Shown here piece by piece: positions 40,701 through 51,018 of a DNA stretch of 64,000 nt. Positions within the stretch are counted from its first letter, which is position 1. Each line of letters starts with the position of its first letter. The stretch spans positions 2,852,001 to 2,916,000 of the forward strand of contig NC_047068.1 of the NCBI RefSeq assembly GCF_902459465.1, read 5' to 3'. Made by a program: the position numbers and the translations under genes. The notes beneath the pieces are model-generated. The model did no database searches. It worked only from the letters and a program-made list of their open reading frames with translations, and was not told the DNA's origin. The stretch comes from Asterias rubens. Taxonomy: Eukaryota; Echinodermata; Asteroidea; Forcipulatida; Asteriidae.

Positions 40701-42735
40701 TATTTTGTTGGAGTGCTCGAAGTGGTAGATATGGTCCAGGATTATTTAATCCACTTTAAAAAGAAAAGAACAAATACACAGACATGATGCTCAGATGATG
40801 CAACAACAAATCTCAACAAACTTTTCGTACAATGTTTACATGGTGCATGAACAATTTATGAACGCAATAGTTCGTAACCTCAATTTTGAAAGCTAGCAGG
40901 ACCACTTGGACAGGATTTTGAGTGGCCCTTAGAAGTTATAAAACTTGCATTCAGCCATTGGGCCACTGTTATAAGGGAGAACGCTGCTAGCCCCTGGAGT
41001 TTGGGAAAGGGTGTGGGGGGGGGGGGGTGTAGCGCAGATGTTACAAATAAATGGAGTGCCTGTATGGGCATACATTTAAAGGAGCACGTTGCCTTGGATC
41101 GGTCGAGTTGGTTTTTAAAAGCGTTTGTAACCGTTTGTTATAAAATGCATATGGTTAGAAGATGTTTGAAAAGTAGGATACAATGATCCTCACACATTTG
41201 CCTCGAAATTGCGTTGTTTTCCTTTACTTTGCGAACTAACACGGTCGGCCATTGGCCGACCGTGTTTGTCGACGAGGTAAAAGGAAAACCACGCAATTAC
41301 GAGTGATACTTGTGTGGATCATTGTATCCTACTTTTCAAACATCTTTCTAATCATGTGCATTCTATAACAAATGGTTAAAAACGCTTTTCAAAGACCTAC
41401 TCGACCGATCCAAGGCAACGTGTTCCTTTAATCTCAGTGCTGCTCTTCTTGCCCAATGTAAACCTCATAATGTAGCTTGCAGTTTTTGTCACTGTAGTAC
41501 ATGTAGATACATACATGTACATATATATCGTACTTGTTAAAATCCACTCTTTTAGTACGGATGCATCCCATTTCACCGAAACATGTACAAGTACCACCAG
41601 CAAATCTAACAATAGACCCTTCCCATGAAATATGTAAATTGCACATAGCGCCTGCGCACCAATATTTTGGTTGGCAAAATGAGGGAACACCGCGCTGTTT
41701 TGTACACGGCTAATGGGTGCGTGACGCAGACGCGATTGAGCGTCTGCTTAGTGCACAACTCTATGGCGTTTTCCAACCAACAGGGTCTGTACGCATGCGT
41801 GAATGTGATTAGCATATTTCACGGGAAGGGTCCATGTACAGTTGTATGTAGAGACAATGTAGGCGCATTGGTACTTCCAATGTGTGTCGTTGGTCATGGT
41901 TAACTTGACACACATAAACACTACAGGTATACCAGTGCAACAGAAGCAATGAAGTGGAAATAGCGGAAGTGAATAAAGATGGAGAGAAGCGAAAGCACAC
42001 AGAAAAAGTCTGACATTTTTCATCCCTAACTAAGTTGCTTTTGGAGAAGGGCACTTCACATGTTCTGGCCTATATTCTTCATTTTTGAAAGGGCTTGGGC
42101 ACCTTGGTAATTTTCACCTTGGTACAGGGCACCCTGTGGAGCATTACATGGGCACCAAGGCAATGACCAGGGGGCATCGAGGAATCGCCTTCATTGCTTC
42201 TGTAAGGTATACCTGGGGCTGATCATGACTAAGTAAATTTGTTTGTCTTTCCGGCATTGCAGATTAGCCTTTGGTAACCTTGACCCCATGTTGACCTTCA
42301 CTTACGGGTCAACCAGAAGTGGGACCATATATCAAGAACTACACAACATTTTCCAAACTTTTTTTCAGTTATAGACTCATTGAAGCACATAATCCAAGCA
42401 AAGCAACACAGAACAGCTTTGTGTTTGTTCACAAACACCTAATGTCTAGTTAAATTTGTTTTTCTTACTACATGTATTCTTTAATTTCAGATTTACACCA
42501 AGGTGGGGAGGAGCTCTACCCCTTGGCCTGTTCAACGGCAGCCGAGACTGAACTGGAACTCGGAGAACGAAGCTCGCGCAAGCTCCGCTTACAGGATAAA
42601 TGCTACGCCGCCATCTTGCAGAGCATGGGACTGAACGATAACGACATCGACATCCTACCCCTTCCCAATACCATGAAGCATGACCTGAAGAAAGATCGGC
42701 ACAATGCTAGCTATAACGCGGCTGGGTGCTACTGA
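37738..42735 (+). CDS. SPSB3: SPRY domain-containing SOCS box protein 3-like (four coding exons)
   Basis: Exons 37730-37873 (ATG 37738), 39048-39227, 39794-39973 and 42491-42735 join in phase with GT-AG borders and give 246 residues. The SPRY/B30.2 core runs from about residue 20: WCWDGQSKSSDVQLSS, GTAGVRGTQGFNEGEYYWEV, GTSVMVGVGT, DDQSWGLSYKGTVWHNG, GILLNLYAGTLTFFKNG and LYPLACSTAAETE. A SOCS box follows (LRLQDKCYAAILQSMG, then DILPLPNTMKHDL) and should bind elongin B/C in a Cullin-5 type ligase. Human SPSB3 is longer (about 355 residues) because of an N-terminal extension; the short start here may mean an extra 5' exon or a genuinely short form. No breaks seen. This is the best-preserved gene in the window. 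Confidence 0.9.
38062..38435. mobile_element. TTAA-flanked palindromic MITE, CCATTGGACCCTTTCGG ends
   Basis: TTAAAGCCATTGGACCCTTTCGG to CCGAAAGGGTCCAATGGCTTTAA, an almost exact inverted pair with TTAA at both edges, in SPSB3 intron 1. A lone end of the same family is at 54284-54313. Confidence 0.85.
39420..39700 (-). repeat. decayed SINE/M12 repeat mixture in SPSB3 intron 2
   Basis: ATGACCACAGAGCACAGTCGG and GTGTTTGATTTTCCTG match the repeat at 55170-55425. GAGCACCAAGGCAATGACCAG belongs to repeat M12. Confidence 0.5.
40009..40380. mobile_element. MITE M1, GTACATGTTTGG subfamily
   Basis: AAAGGGAAGGTACATGTTTGGTAATTGTC to CCAAACGTGTACCTTCCCTTTAA, with the ACTTCTAGCTAGAAGTC inner palindrome. 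TTAA only at the right edge. Starts 36 bases after SPSB3 exon 3. Confidence 0.8.
40398..40560 (+). repeat. tRNA-Leu-derived SINE head, truncated
   Basis: GTGTCATGGCCGGGTGGGTTACAG, then GTGGGTTCAAATCCCGGTCAT. The body is short and AT-rich. Confidence 0.7.
41076..41431. mobile_element. TTAA-flanked MITE, family M2
   Basis: TTAAAGGAGCACGTTGCCTTGGATCGGTCG to CGACCGATCCAAGGCAACGTGTTCCTTTAA. The centre is the perfect palindrome ACACGGTCGGCCATTGGCCGACCGTGT. Confidence 0.88.
42068..42210 (+). repeat. interspersed repeat M12
   Basis: GGGCACCTTGGTAATTTTCACCTTGGTACAGGGCACC and GGGCACCAAGGCAATGACCAGG. SPSB3 intron 3. Confidence 0.55.
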
Positions 42736-43196
42736 AATTGAAATTACGTTTGTACGACCAGTGAAATATATTTAGAGACTAAAACTTATATATTTAAAAA
42801 CAAAAATATTATTTTTCTTTATTATAACAGAATATATGTTGAAATGTAAACTTTTGGTGATATATTGGGGAGGGAGAGGGGACTGTGCGGGCAGACAAAA
42901 AAGTATTTTAATTTTTAGTTTTTGAAAAACAAATATTGGGGACATCTGAAAAATCATAGAGACATGGTTTCTCTCCGTTCGTACTTCTGTAGTATACAGA
43001 AATTTCACCAAAAGTCTACATGGGCCTTTGTAGTTTTTTTCAGTAGTAAACCTCCTTCTGTTGTGTTTATACTTAATTAAAAATTAAGAAGGAACGAAAA
43101 TGAAATAACTCAGGATTTTAGTCCCTTTCTCTTGGAACCATTTACATGACTTTTTCCGGACGTTTGACGAGTTCTGAAAAAAAACTGTACAAGTCT
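42736..43196. other. SPSB3 3' flank, no further gene
   Basis: Probably 3' untranslated sequence at first. The nearest consensus AATAAA that is not in a MITE is at 43848-43853, too far to be sure. Confidence 0.4.
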
Positions 43197-43540
43197 TTAA
43201 GACACTGGACACTATTGGTAATTGTCAAAGACCAGTCTTCTCAATTGGGGTGTCTCAATATATAAATAAAATAACAAACCTGTAAAAATTTGAGCTCGAT
43301 TGGTTGTCGAAGTTGCAAGATAATAATGACAGAAAAAACATTCTTGTCACATGAAGTTGTGTGCTTTCAGACGCTTGATTTCGAGACCTCAAATTCTAAT
43401 TCTGGGGTCTCAAAAACTACTCCACTTCAGAGGGAGCCGTTTTATACTATCAACCTCTCCCGAAACGCGTCACTAAGTAAGGGTTGATATGCTAATAGTT
43501 ATTTTGAGTAATTACCAATAGTGTCCACTGCCGCCTTTAA
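43197..43540. mobile_element. TTAA-flanked MITE, family M1
   Basis: TTAAGACACTGGACACTATTGG to CCAATAGTGTCCACTGCCGCCTTTAA. Confidence 0.8.
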
Positions 43541-44375
43541 ACTGAGTATCAAACAACTACAGTGTTCAATTTAAAACAAAGCTCTCTACACTCCATTTTT
43601 TGTGTTTGTCTTGTTTTAGAATTATCATTTGAATTTGTCATACCAATAGTTCGGTTATGGCAAACTGTTCTAATGCGGAATGTGTCTTTTATAAAGACTG
43701 CATGCATGTTCTGATGCCGGAATATGTTATTTGTAAAGACTACCAATATTCCGGTGAGTTATGAAAAAAACCTGAACAAGTCGTACACAATGAAGCCAAA
43801 ATAGGAAGTGGGAGGGGGGAGGTACAGCATGCTACAATGGAAACTGCAATAAACACTTGACCTTTGATGTGATTTACCTCCAAATAGTAACGGGGTGGGG
43901 GGGGGGGGTCATACGTTTACCAACCAGGATCTGGAATATACATGATCTGAGCGTTTTAAACGATAGTTAGTTGCAAAACTAGTGTTCATATGAACGATTA
44001 ATGTATTATTGATTTTATTTTTTAAATAGCGTTAGCAGTTTATGTTTTGGATTATGTTTGTTAAAGATGAAGACTAATAATTGAAAACTCAGGATTTAAT
44101 CATAACAATGGTTTGATGATGTTTAATGTATGCACGGATGATTTTTCGTGTGTAAGTTTATTTAATGATTGCACAAATTTGTGTTTCAAATTCCAGTGAT
44201 CAAATTCAAAGTGAAACCAAACCAAGGGGAGGTGTGGTTCACTTTTCTCGGCCATTTTTGGAAGGAAAGACTTCCGGTCAATATTGAAGCATCTTTTAAG
44301 TGACTTTGAAATGTATTATAACCATTGCATGTTTGACAACTCATAAACAACTCTTTTGTAAACTGTCACAAGCCT
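43541..44375. other. intergenic, nothing recognised
   Basis: AT-rich with a G run at about 43896-43908. No frame or repeat family seen. Confidence 0.5.
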
Positions 44376-45020
44376 TTAAAGACACTGGACACCTTTGGTA
44401 ATTGTCAAAGATCAGTCTTCTCACTTGGTGTATCTCAACATATGCACAAAACAACAAGCCTGCAAAATTTTGAACTCAACTTGTCGTTGAAGTTGCGAGA
44501 TAACAATGGAAGGAAAAAAACACCCTTGTCACAAGATCTTAAGATCGAATTCTGAGGTCTTGAATTCAATTTCGTGAAAAAATTCAAATTCTTTCTCGAA
44601 AACTACATTACTTCAGAGGGAGCTGTTTCAATGTTTTACTGTCAACAGCTCTCCATTGCTCATTACTAAGTATGTTTTTATGCTTTGAGTAATAAACTTA
44701 TAGTGTCAAGGCAGTGGACACTATTGGTAAATACTCAAAATAATTATTTATTATTAGTGACGTAGTTTTTGCAAAAAGAAGTAATTTTCCATGAATTTGA
44801 TTTTGAGACCTCAGATTTAGAATTTGAGGTCTTGAAATCAACCATCTGAAAGCACACAACTTCGTCTTACAAGGGTGTTTTTTCTTTCATCGTTGTCTCT
44901 CAACTTCGACGACCAATTAAGCTCAAATTTTTACAGGCTTGTTATTTAATGCATATGTTGAGATACACCAAGTGAGAAGACTGGTCTTTGACAATTACCA
45001 ATAGTGTCCACTGTCTTTAA
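44376..45020. mobile_element. two M1 MITEs joined head to tail
   Basis: First copy from TTAAAGACACTGGACACCTTTGG to about 44708; second from GCAGTGGACACTATTGGTAA (44710) to CCAATAGTGTCCACTGTCTTTAA. The inner ends are shortened, with no full TTAA between. Confidence 0.75.
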
Positions 45021-45682
45021 ATGAACCAAGCATACCTTCCAATAGCTACAGTTGTATCAAAACTCCCTTGATGTACCTTAGCTTGATTCAAAGAGAGTAA
45101 CCTTTGCCAAATTGATGTACCCTGTATTCAAATAACACAACATATTTGTCAAAATATACTTGTTGTATGAGTTGTAAAGGTCTGTAATTTCATATTAACT
45201 GTTTTTGACATCAGGTGTTTCAAACATTAGTCTTACATATAAATTGTAATAATATTCACACAAATGACCTGAAAGGCTGTCAACCTTTAGAGTAAAATGT
45301 GTGAAATGCAATGTTAGGTTAAGAGGTTAAGAGTTCTGCTTATGTAAATTCCGTTGAAGGAGCTCGAGTGTAAATATTCATTGCCGATAAGTAAAGTGTA
45401 AAGTATGTTAGGTCGGATTAAAACTTTACTTTGAATGCAATGGAAATAGAATATAAATAAATAAGTTATACATTTATCTTTGACTTGTGTTGGTTTTATT
45501 ACTGTCGATGTTGATTTTAATGATCGCTTTTCGGGATCACGCTTGTCCCTAGAAACCAACTAAAATCCACTTTGATTAAAGTTTGCGCCTTTTTGTTTTC
45601 CGTCGGAAGTCTCAATTCCTGCATCGACATGTACCACTTGAAGAACATACATGTAAACCACATCCGCTCACTGCTCTCTGAC

Positions 45683-45684
<2 letters not shown>

Positions 45685-45717
<33 letters not shown>

Positions 45718-46000
45718 GACATTTGTAAAGCGCCTAATGCAAAAAGCCTCTAAGCGCACAAAGAGAACAATAAAAAAAAACAATGAGAGAAAGATACAAG
45801 ATACAAATCAGCAAATGACAAAAAAAAAAACAGCTTTAAACAAATGAGTTTTCAACAGGGACATAAAACATTGTAAAGAATTAGCTTGGCGAATATGCAC
45901 AGGAAGACTATTCCAAAGCGGGGTAAGAAAAAGATCTGTGGCCATAACAAAATGGAACAAGCTCTAGTAGCAGAAAGCAATGACTGTTGAGATGATTGTA
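45685..46000 (-). mobile_element. CR1/L2-type LINE, 3' end with (TTA)n tail
   Basis: The minus strand between about 45960 and 45840 reads LTPLWNSLPVHIRQANSLQC, then FMSLLKTHLFKA, the conserved end of the second ORF in CR1/L2-like non-LTR elements. A short T-rich 3' region, TTAGGCGCTTTACAAATGTC and about nine TTA repeats follow. The 5' extent is uncertain. Confidence 0.75.
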
Positions 46001-46803
46001 GAGTCCGAGTAGGGGAATAATGATGAACAAGTTCAGATAAATAAGCAGGAAATTGACATGTTTGAGCCTTGAAAGTTAACAGAAGAATTACAGAACAGCG
46101 CTGCAGAACAACTTATTCGTCGCATTTAATGTCTCAACTCGACTACTACACTTCTTAATTTTTCCCATTCGCCATGTTTATAGCGCAGTGAATAGTTTTT
46201 TTTTTCTAGATACCAGCGATTTATACGATTTACTATTATTATTATTATTATTAATTCAATTAATCTGTTTTTTATTTCATCACAGTTTACAAGCAGAAGG
46301 TGAAATTTTTTCCCTGGTGCACTAAAAATATTGCAGAACTATTTAATGATTAAAACAAATAATAATAAAATAAATCAATACAAATAAATTCTCTGCACAT
46401 TAATGTGCTTGTGAAATCTAAACTTAATCAAATATATCACATAAGCCATCTTAAGTATAAAAATTACTTGTTTATTTGCATTTCAAAAATAGACACACAG
46501 ACATACAGGATACACACGATTTTAAAAAACAAACCGCAAACCAAAATAACATTAAACTTATATATGAATGAATATGTGAATTGTTAACAAACGAAATACT
46601 TTCTGAGTAGTACGGGTAAAACAATCAAAATGGTATTAATTTTTAATATTTATTTAAACAAAAGCTAAATAGACCGAGAAAGAAAGAACAAAATCACAAG
46701 TGTTATGATAAAGAGATCTAGTGGTATGGGTTCGGCTCCATAAAGATAAGAAATTGGATCTAGTAGCACCAACTTACGTCCAAGGCGAAACTTCATAAAG
46801 CTG

Positions 46804-47150
46804 TTAAAGACACTGGACACTATTGGTTATTGTGAAAGACTAGTCTTCACAGTTGGTGTATCTCAACATATGCATAAAATAACAAACCTGTGAAAATTTG
46901 AGCTCAATCGGTCATCGAAGTTGCGAGATATTAATGAAAGAAAAAACACCCTTCTCGCACTAAATTTTGAGGCCTCAAATTCTAAATCCGAGGTCTCAAA
47001 ATCAAAATTTTTGGAAAACTACTTCTTTCTCAAAAACTATGTCCCTTCAGAGGGAGCTGTTTTATACTATCAACCTCTCCCCATTTCTCATAATCAAGAG
47101 AGGTTTTACAATTATTTTGAGTAATTACCAATAGTGTCCACTGCCTTTTA
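46804..47150. mobile_element. MITE, family M1
   Basis: TTAAAGACACTGGACACTATTGG to CCAATAGTGTCCACTGCCTTTTA. The right TTAA is mutated. Confidence 0.8.
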
Positions 47151-47214
47151 TCAGAAACAACTGTTCAGCAATTTTATCTGCTAAGCCAAAATGAGTAGGG
47201 CACCAGTAACAACA

Positions 47215-47290
47215 ATGTAACTTTATGCAAAAAATTTCTGTGCAAGCAAGTTTTTTTTTTGCTTACAGGCTCTATGAAATTTTGCCCTGA
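47215..47290. repeat. MITE M3 fragment
   Basis: GTGCAAGCAAG, TTTTTGCTTACAGGCTCTATGAAATTTTGCCCTG resembles one end of M3. Confidence 0.45.
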
Positions 47291-47404
47291 CCTCAAGCTC
47301 CTAGATTAGTCATTATTTTACTTTCCCAACCTACATGTAACATGCTCTGCTTTTTTGTTGATGCAACGCACTTCACTGCCATTTAAGTTCTTTCACTCCA
47401 CTAA

Positions 47405-47558
47405 AGATGGATTGCAATACGCGTCATTGACCACCATCTTTGATGTATGTTACACATAAAAAGTGCAAATAGTCACCCGCAGCGCATACACGCGTGCACT
47501 TTTCGCGTGTAAAATACATCAAATATGGCGGTTGATGACACGTAGTGCAATCCATCTA
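47405..47558. mobile_element. 154-bp palindromic MITE
   Basis: Ends AGATGGATTGCAATACG and CGTAGTGCAATCCATCT. Inner pair TCATTGACCACCATCTTTGATGTA / TACATCAAATATGGCGGTTGATGA. Confidence 0.75.
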
Positions 47559-47569
47559 CAGTACATACA

Positions 47570-47709
47570 TAGACCTTTTCGCAAATACTTCGGCACGCGC
47601 GTTGGGAGCATTGTGGTCTAGCTGGTGATCAAATTTGATCCATATCTATCCCACAATGCACCTCATTCAACAGTCTGCGCTTGCACAATGGTATTTGCGA
47701 AAAGGTCTA
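47570..47709. mobile_element. 140-bp palindromic MITE
   Basis: Ends TAGACCTTTTCGCAAATAC and GTATTTGCGAAAAGGTCTA, an exact inverted pair. It lies 11 bases from the previous MITE. Confidence 0.8.
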
Positions 47710-47763
47710 CGTAGCCTACACTGTTTGCTGCCCTCTTGTGCTGAGGCTTTACCAGACTCCTAC

Positions 47764-48300
47764 TTAACCGTTAAGAGACCACAGTGGCCGTAAAATGCCT
47801 ACTGGCCCAATGCATCTGGCGTCATAACAATAACCTGTTACTTTTTGGCATGTCCACATGGGTTGTACAAAGTAGAGCCCATTATAGGCCATGCAGCGTT
47901 GGTATGCTCTCCATATTTTGTACAGGAAATTGCTACAAAAATGGCTATTACGGCGAATAGTAGCCATGTGTGACATTGGGTGAACAAAAGTTATAACACC
48001 TCCTTGCATAACGCGCATCCCTGCTTGTACGCTGAGCTCACAGGCATGTTTTGACGCAAGTGACAAGAACAGCTAGTGTCTGGGGATCTGCCCCCAAGGA
48101 GGGGGCTGTTCATAGTGTGACCTTATATGCAAGGGGGTCTACAGCAGCTGTCAATGACAACAGATTTGACCTACTTCCACACTATCCCAAAAAGTAGAGT
48201 GGATGTCCTCAACTGACATTGCCAAATGTTGTTTTGTGTTAGTAGATGCAATCTAAAATAAACTGTTCCCCCCCCCTCCCTAAATGAAAACAAGAGAGTT
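47764..48300. other. intergenic, nothing recognised
   Basis: Open minus-strand frame 48066-47764 without recognisable motifs; not called as a gene. A C-run is at about 48270. Confidence 0.45.
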
Positions 48301-48309
48301 ATAAAAGGT

Positions 48310-48635
48310 TAAGTTGCACCCGGTTCAGACAGCTACTCCAGAGTCCTGCCGAACCAAATAGACTAGGAGCGACTCTGGGTCGACCCAATTAAATTTTGGT
48401 TTTATACAGGCGAACCTAACGTTAACATTTACATTACATTAGTTCGGCTCATGACAAGATCGACATCTGCAACCAAGGCGCTCCAGAGTTGTTCTGAGCT
48501 ACTGCAACAGTCGATCTTTCGACTTCTAGAGCGTCCAGTCGCTCCTAACTGTTTCAGATGTCGAACTTTTCATGTACTTAATCCAGAATTTGGTTCGACG
48601 CGATTCTGGAGCGCCTGCTTGAAACGGGTGTTAAT
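48310..48635. mobile_element. palindromic MITE (family M7)
   Basis: CACCCGGTTCAGACAG with GGAGCGACTCTGGGTCGACC at the left, GATTCTGGAGCGCC and TGCTTGAAACGGGTG at the right. Related blocks are in both copies of the 748-bp duplication and at 24380-24470. Confidence 0.7.
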
Positions 48636-49374
48636 TTCTACCTACCTGTAAATGTACCCAAAAAATGCCATAACAGGTATTAAATTAATTGTAATGTTGA
48701 TTGGGTCGCTATTGCTTTGCTTGAAAACAAACTCAATTAAACTGTGCTCCTCTGCACTGACCACCAAAAAGAAATATCACCTTACGACATAATTCATGAA
48801 GGAACCTGTTACTCACTTTGTCTTCTTATATTTGAATGGAATATTGAGAAAGCAAACACTTACAGAAAACTTAAACTTTTCTTTTAGTTTTCTTTAACAT
48901 GATAAACACACAAGTGGCAAGTCGAACAACTAAACCAACAAATACCCACCTCGTTGGTCAAAAAAGTTGGCTTTTTGAAAATTGCTTTTAATACTGATTC
49001 ATGGGAAAAGGAATGGACATGATTGAATCGTGTTGATTGAAATAAAGTATCAATAAATGTGTACGAAATTTGGTTGTCAATAATTGTATCATTCTTCTCA
49101 AACATAATCCGCCTTCGTTGCGTCAGTGCAACTTGTTTCTCCATTGTGTCGCACTGTCATATCTCACACCAAAACGCTCCGAACAAAACGTTAATAATAA
49201 CAATAATAATATAATATCAAAGTCTTATATAGCGCAGGAGTAAGCAACAAGGAGAAGCTAATCAGCTGTATGCAGGATAGAGTTGTGTGTGTGTCAGACA
49301 TCGAGCCCGACTCAAACATGCTGCAACGCGACAACTTGGATCGACTGAGTGAGTGATATAGTGCATTGACACTT

Positions 49375-49660
49375 GACCATTGCTTCGTCCTTCGGATGGG
49401 ACGCAAAGCCGTTGGTCCATTGTGTTGTGTAACGCATGTAAAAGAACCCAGTGCACTTATCGAAAAGAGAAGGGGTTCGCCCCGGTGTTCCTGGCTGTGG
49501 CTGATTAATGCGCCGTAGCACCTTGTAAACCCTAACTAATTGGGTCTCAAAATTCATCACTGCAATAACCTATCTTTCTGAAAGTTTGTATATACTCAGC
49601 GCCTTGAGTACCTTGTTCGGTAGATATATAAGACTTTGATACTATATTATATCTACCAAC
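49375..49660 (+). repeat. tRNA-Leu SINE body, head missing
   Basis: CCATTGCTTCGTCCTTCGGATGG, CACTTATCGAAAAGAGAAGGGG and TATATAAGACTTTGATACTATA match the SINE at 29481-29885. Confidence 0.75.
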
Positions 49661-49824
49661 AATGTATACTCATGGTGCTTTTTGTGTACATCCGTGAAAG
49701 TTATTAGCAAGATAGAACCCTTTGACACTGGCATGTAATTATGCATACGCCATTTTGGGGGGATAGTTTGTGTTTGAACAAATAAAACTTGACTGGAGAG
49801 GAACTTGAACCAATAATCTCCGGA

Positions 49825-50210
49825 TTAAAGGAACACGTTGCCTTGGATCGGTCGAGTTGGTCTTTGAAAAGCATGTGTTACCGTTCGTTATAAAATGCAT
49901 ATGGGGTAGAAAGATGTTGTCAAAGTATAATATAATGATCCACACAAACACGCCTCGAAATTGCTTGGTTTTCCTTTTACCTTGTCGACTAACACGGTCG
50001 GCCATTTATGGGAGTCAAATTTTTGACTCCCATAAATGGCCGACCGTGTTAGTTCGCACAGTAAAAGGAAAACCACGCAATTCGAGGCAAATTTGTGTGA
50101 ATCATTGTATTCATTAAAACATCTTTCCAACCATATGCATTTTATAAAACACGTTTACAAACGCTTTTTATAGACCAACTCGTCCGATCCAAGGCAACGT
50201 GTTCCTTTAA
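49825..50210. mobile_element. TTAA-flanked MITE, family M2
   Basis: TTAAAGGAACACGTTGCCTTGG to CCAAGGCAACGTGTTCCTTTAA. Inner palindrome at ACACGGTCGGCCATTTATGGGAG.../...CTCCCATAAATGGCCGACCGTGT. The SINE on both sides shows that the target was one TTAA. Confidence 0.9.
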
Positions 50211-50232
50211 CGAACCAGCGCTCTACCAACTG

Positions 50233-50414
50233 AAGCCCGGTTCATACTTCCTGCGAATGCGAATGCGAAGCGAATTTGATGTCACAACCCTCCTTTCGCA
50301 GCGATATTCACAAGTGAGTTGAGCAGAGTTGAACTGCTGCGAATTATTCGTTGCGAATTTGTGACGTCAACATTCGCTTCGCATTCGCATTCGCAGGAAG
50401 TATGAACCGGGCTT
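50233..50414. mobile_element. palindromic MITE (family M5)
   Basis: AAGCCCGGTTCATACTTCCTGCGAATGCGAATGCG and its inverse ending GGAAGTATGAACCGGGCTT. Confidence 0.85.
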
Positions 50415-50764
50415 TAGCCTACCCAGCCCTTTGTTTGTGATTAGCCAATAGACCGTATTGAATAAACCTTTTTTTGCTATGAAGGTCGCCATCTTGTAGG
50501 GCAAACCGTATGCGCGCCCAAACGCGTATATCAATGGAGCACGCAGCACGCATTGTTCCCGATTTGATTTCTACGGTACATGCACGCACACACGCACGCA
50601 CACACGCCCACGCGCACAGACGCCATGTAGGGCAGATATTTGAACGGTGATGTCAACTTCAATACAGTGTATATCTTTGTTTTGGTGTTAGTCAGAAGCC
50701 ATATAACCATTAGCTGTCGTGTAGCCAGGGATCACACCCACCCAAGTTATGATACAACCTCAGG

Positions 50765-50940
50765 CCTGTATGCTTCGTTTTAGAGAGGGCAAGGGCACCA
50801 AGGCATTTTCTTCTTGGTAAAGGACACCCTATGAGGAAATCATAATTTTCGACTGGAGCACCAAGGCATAGACCAGGGGGCATGGGGGCAATCGTCATCG
50901 TCGTTGCCTCCAGGAAGTATCAGGCCTGCAACCTGGAAGA
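50765..50940 (+). repeat. interspersed repeat M12
   Basis: GGGCAAGGGCACCAAGGCATTTTCTTCTTGGTAAAGGACACCC and GGAGCACCAAGGCATAGACCAGG. Confidence 0.6.
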
Positions 50941-50995
50941 TACTAGCGACATTGCTCGGACACAACATTTTACAAATTCATGATTCGTATAAGTT

Positions 50996-51001
50996 TTTAT
51001 T
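50996..51001 (-). promoter_or_regulatory. poly(A) signal of the unrecognised gene
   Basis: AATAAA on the minus strand, 18 bases past the stop at 51021-51019. Confidence 0.6.
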
Positions 51002-51018
51002 ATATTCTTTTTGAAGGA

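Larger units (their letters stand above)
49780..50740 (-). repeat. Asn-like tRNA SINE split by three insertions
   Basis: SINE pieces are at about 49780-49824 (AACTTGAACC..CTCCGGA), 50211-50232 (CGAACCAGCGCTCTACCAACTG), 50415-50440 and 50686-50740 (GTCAGAAGCCATATAACC). Between them lie M2 49825-50210, M5 50233-50414 and an unassigned block 50441-50685. Confidence 0.7.
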
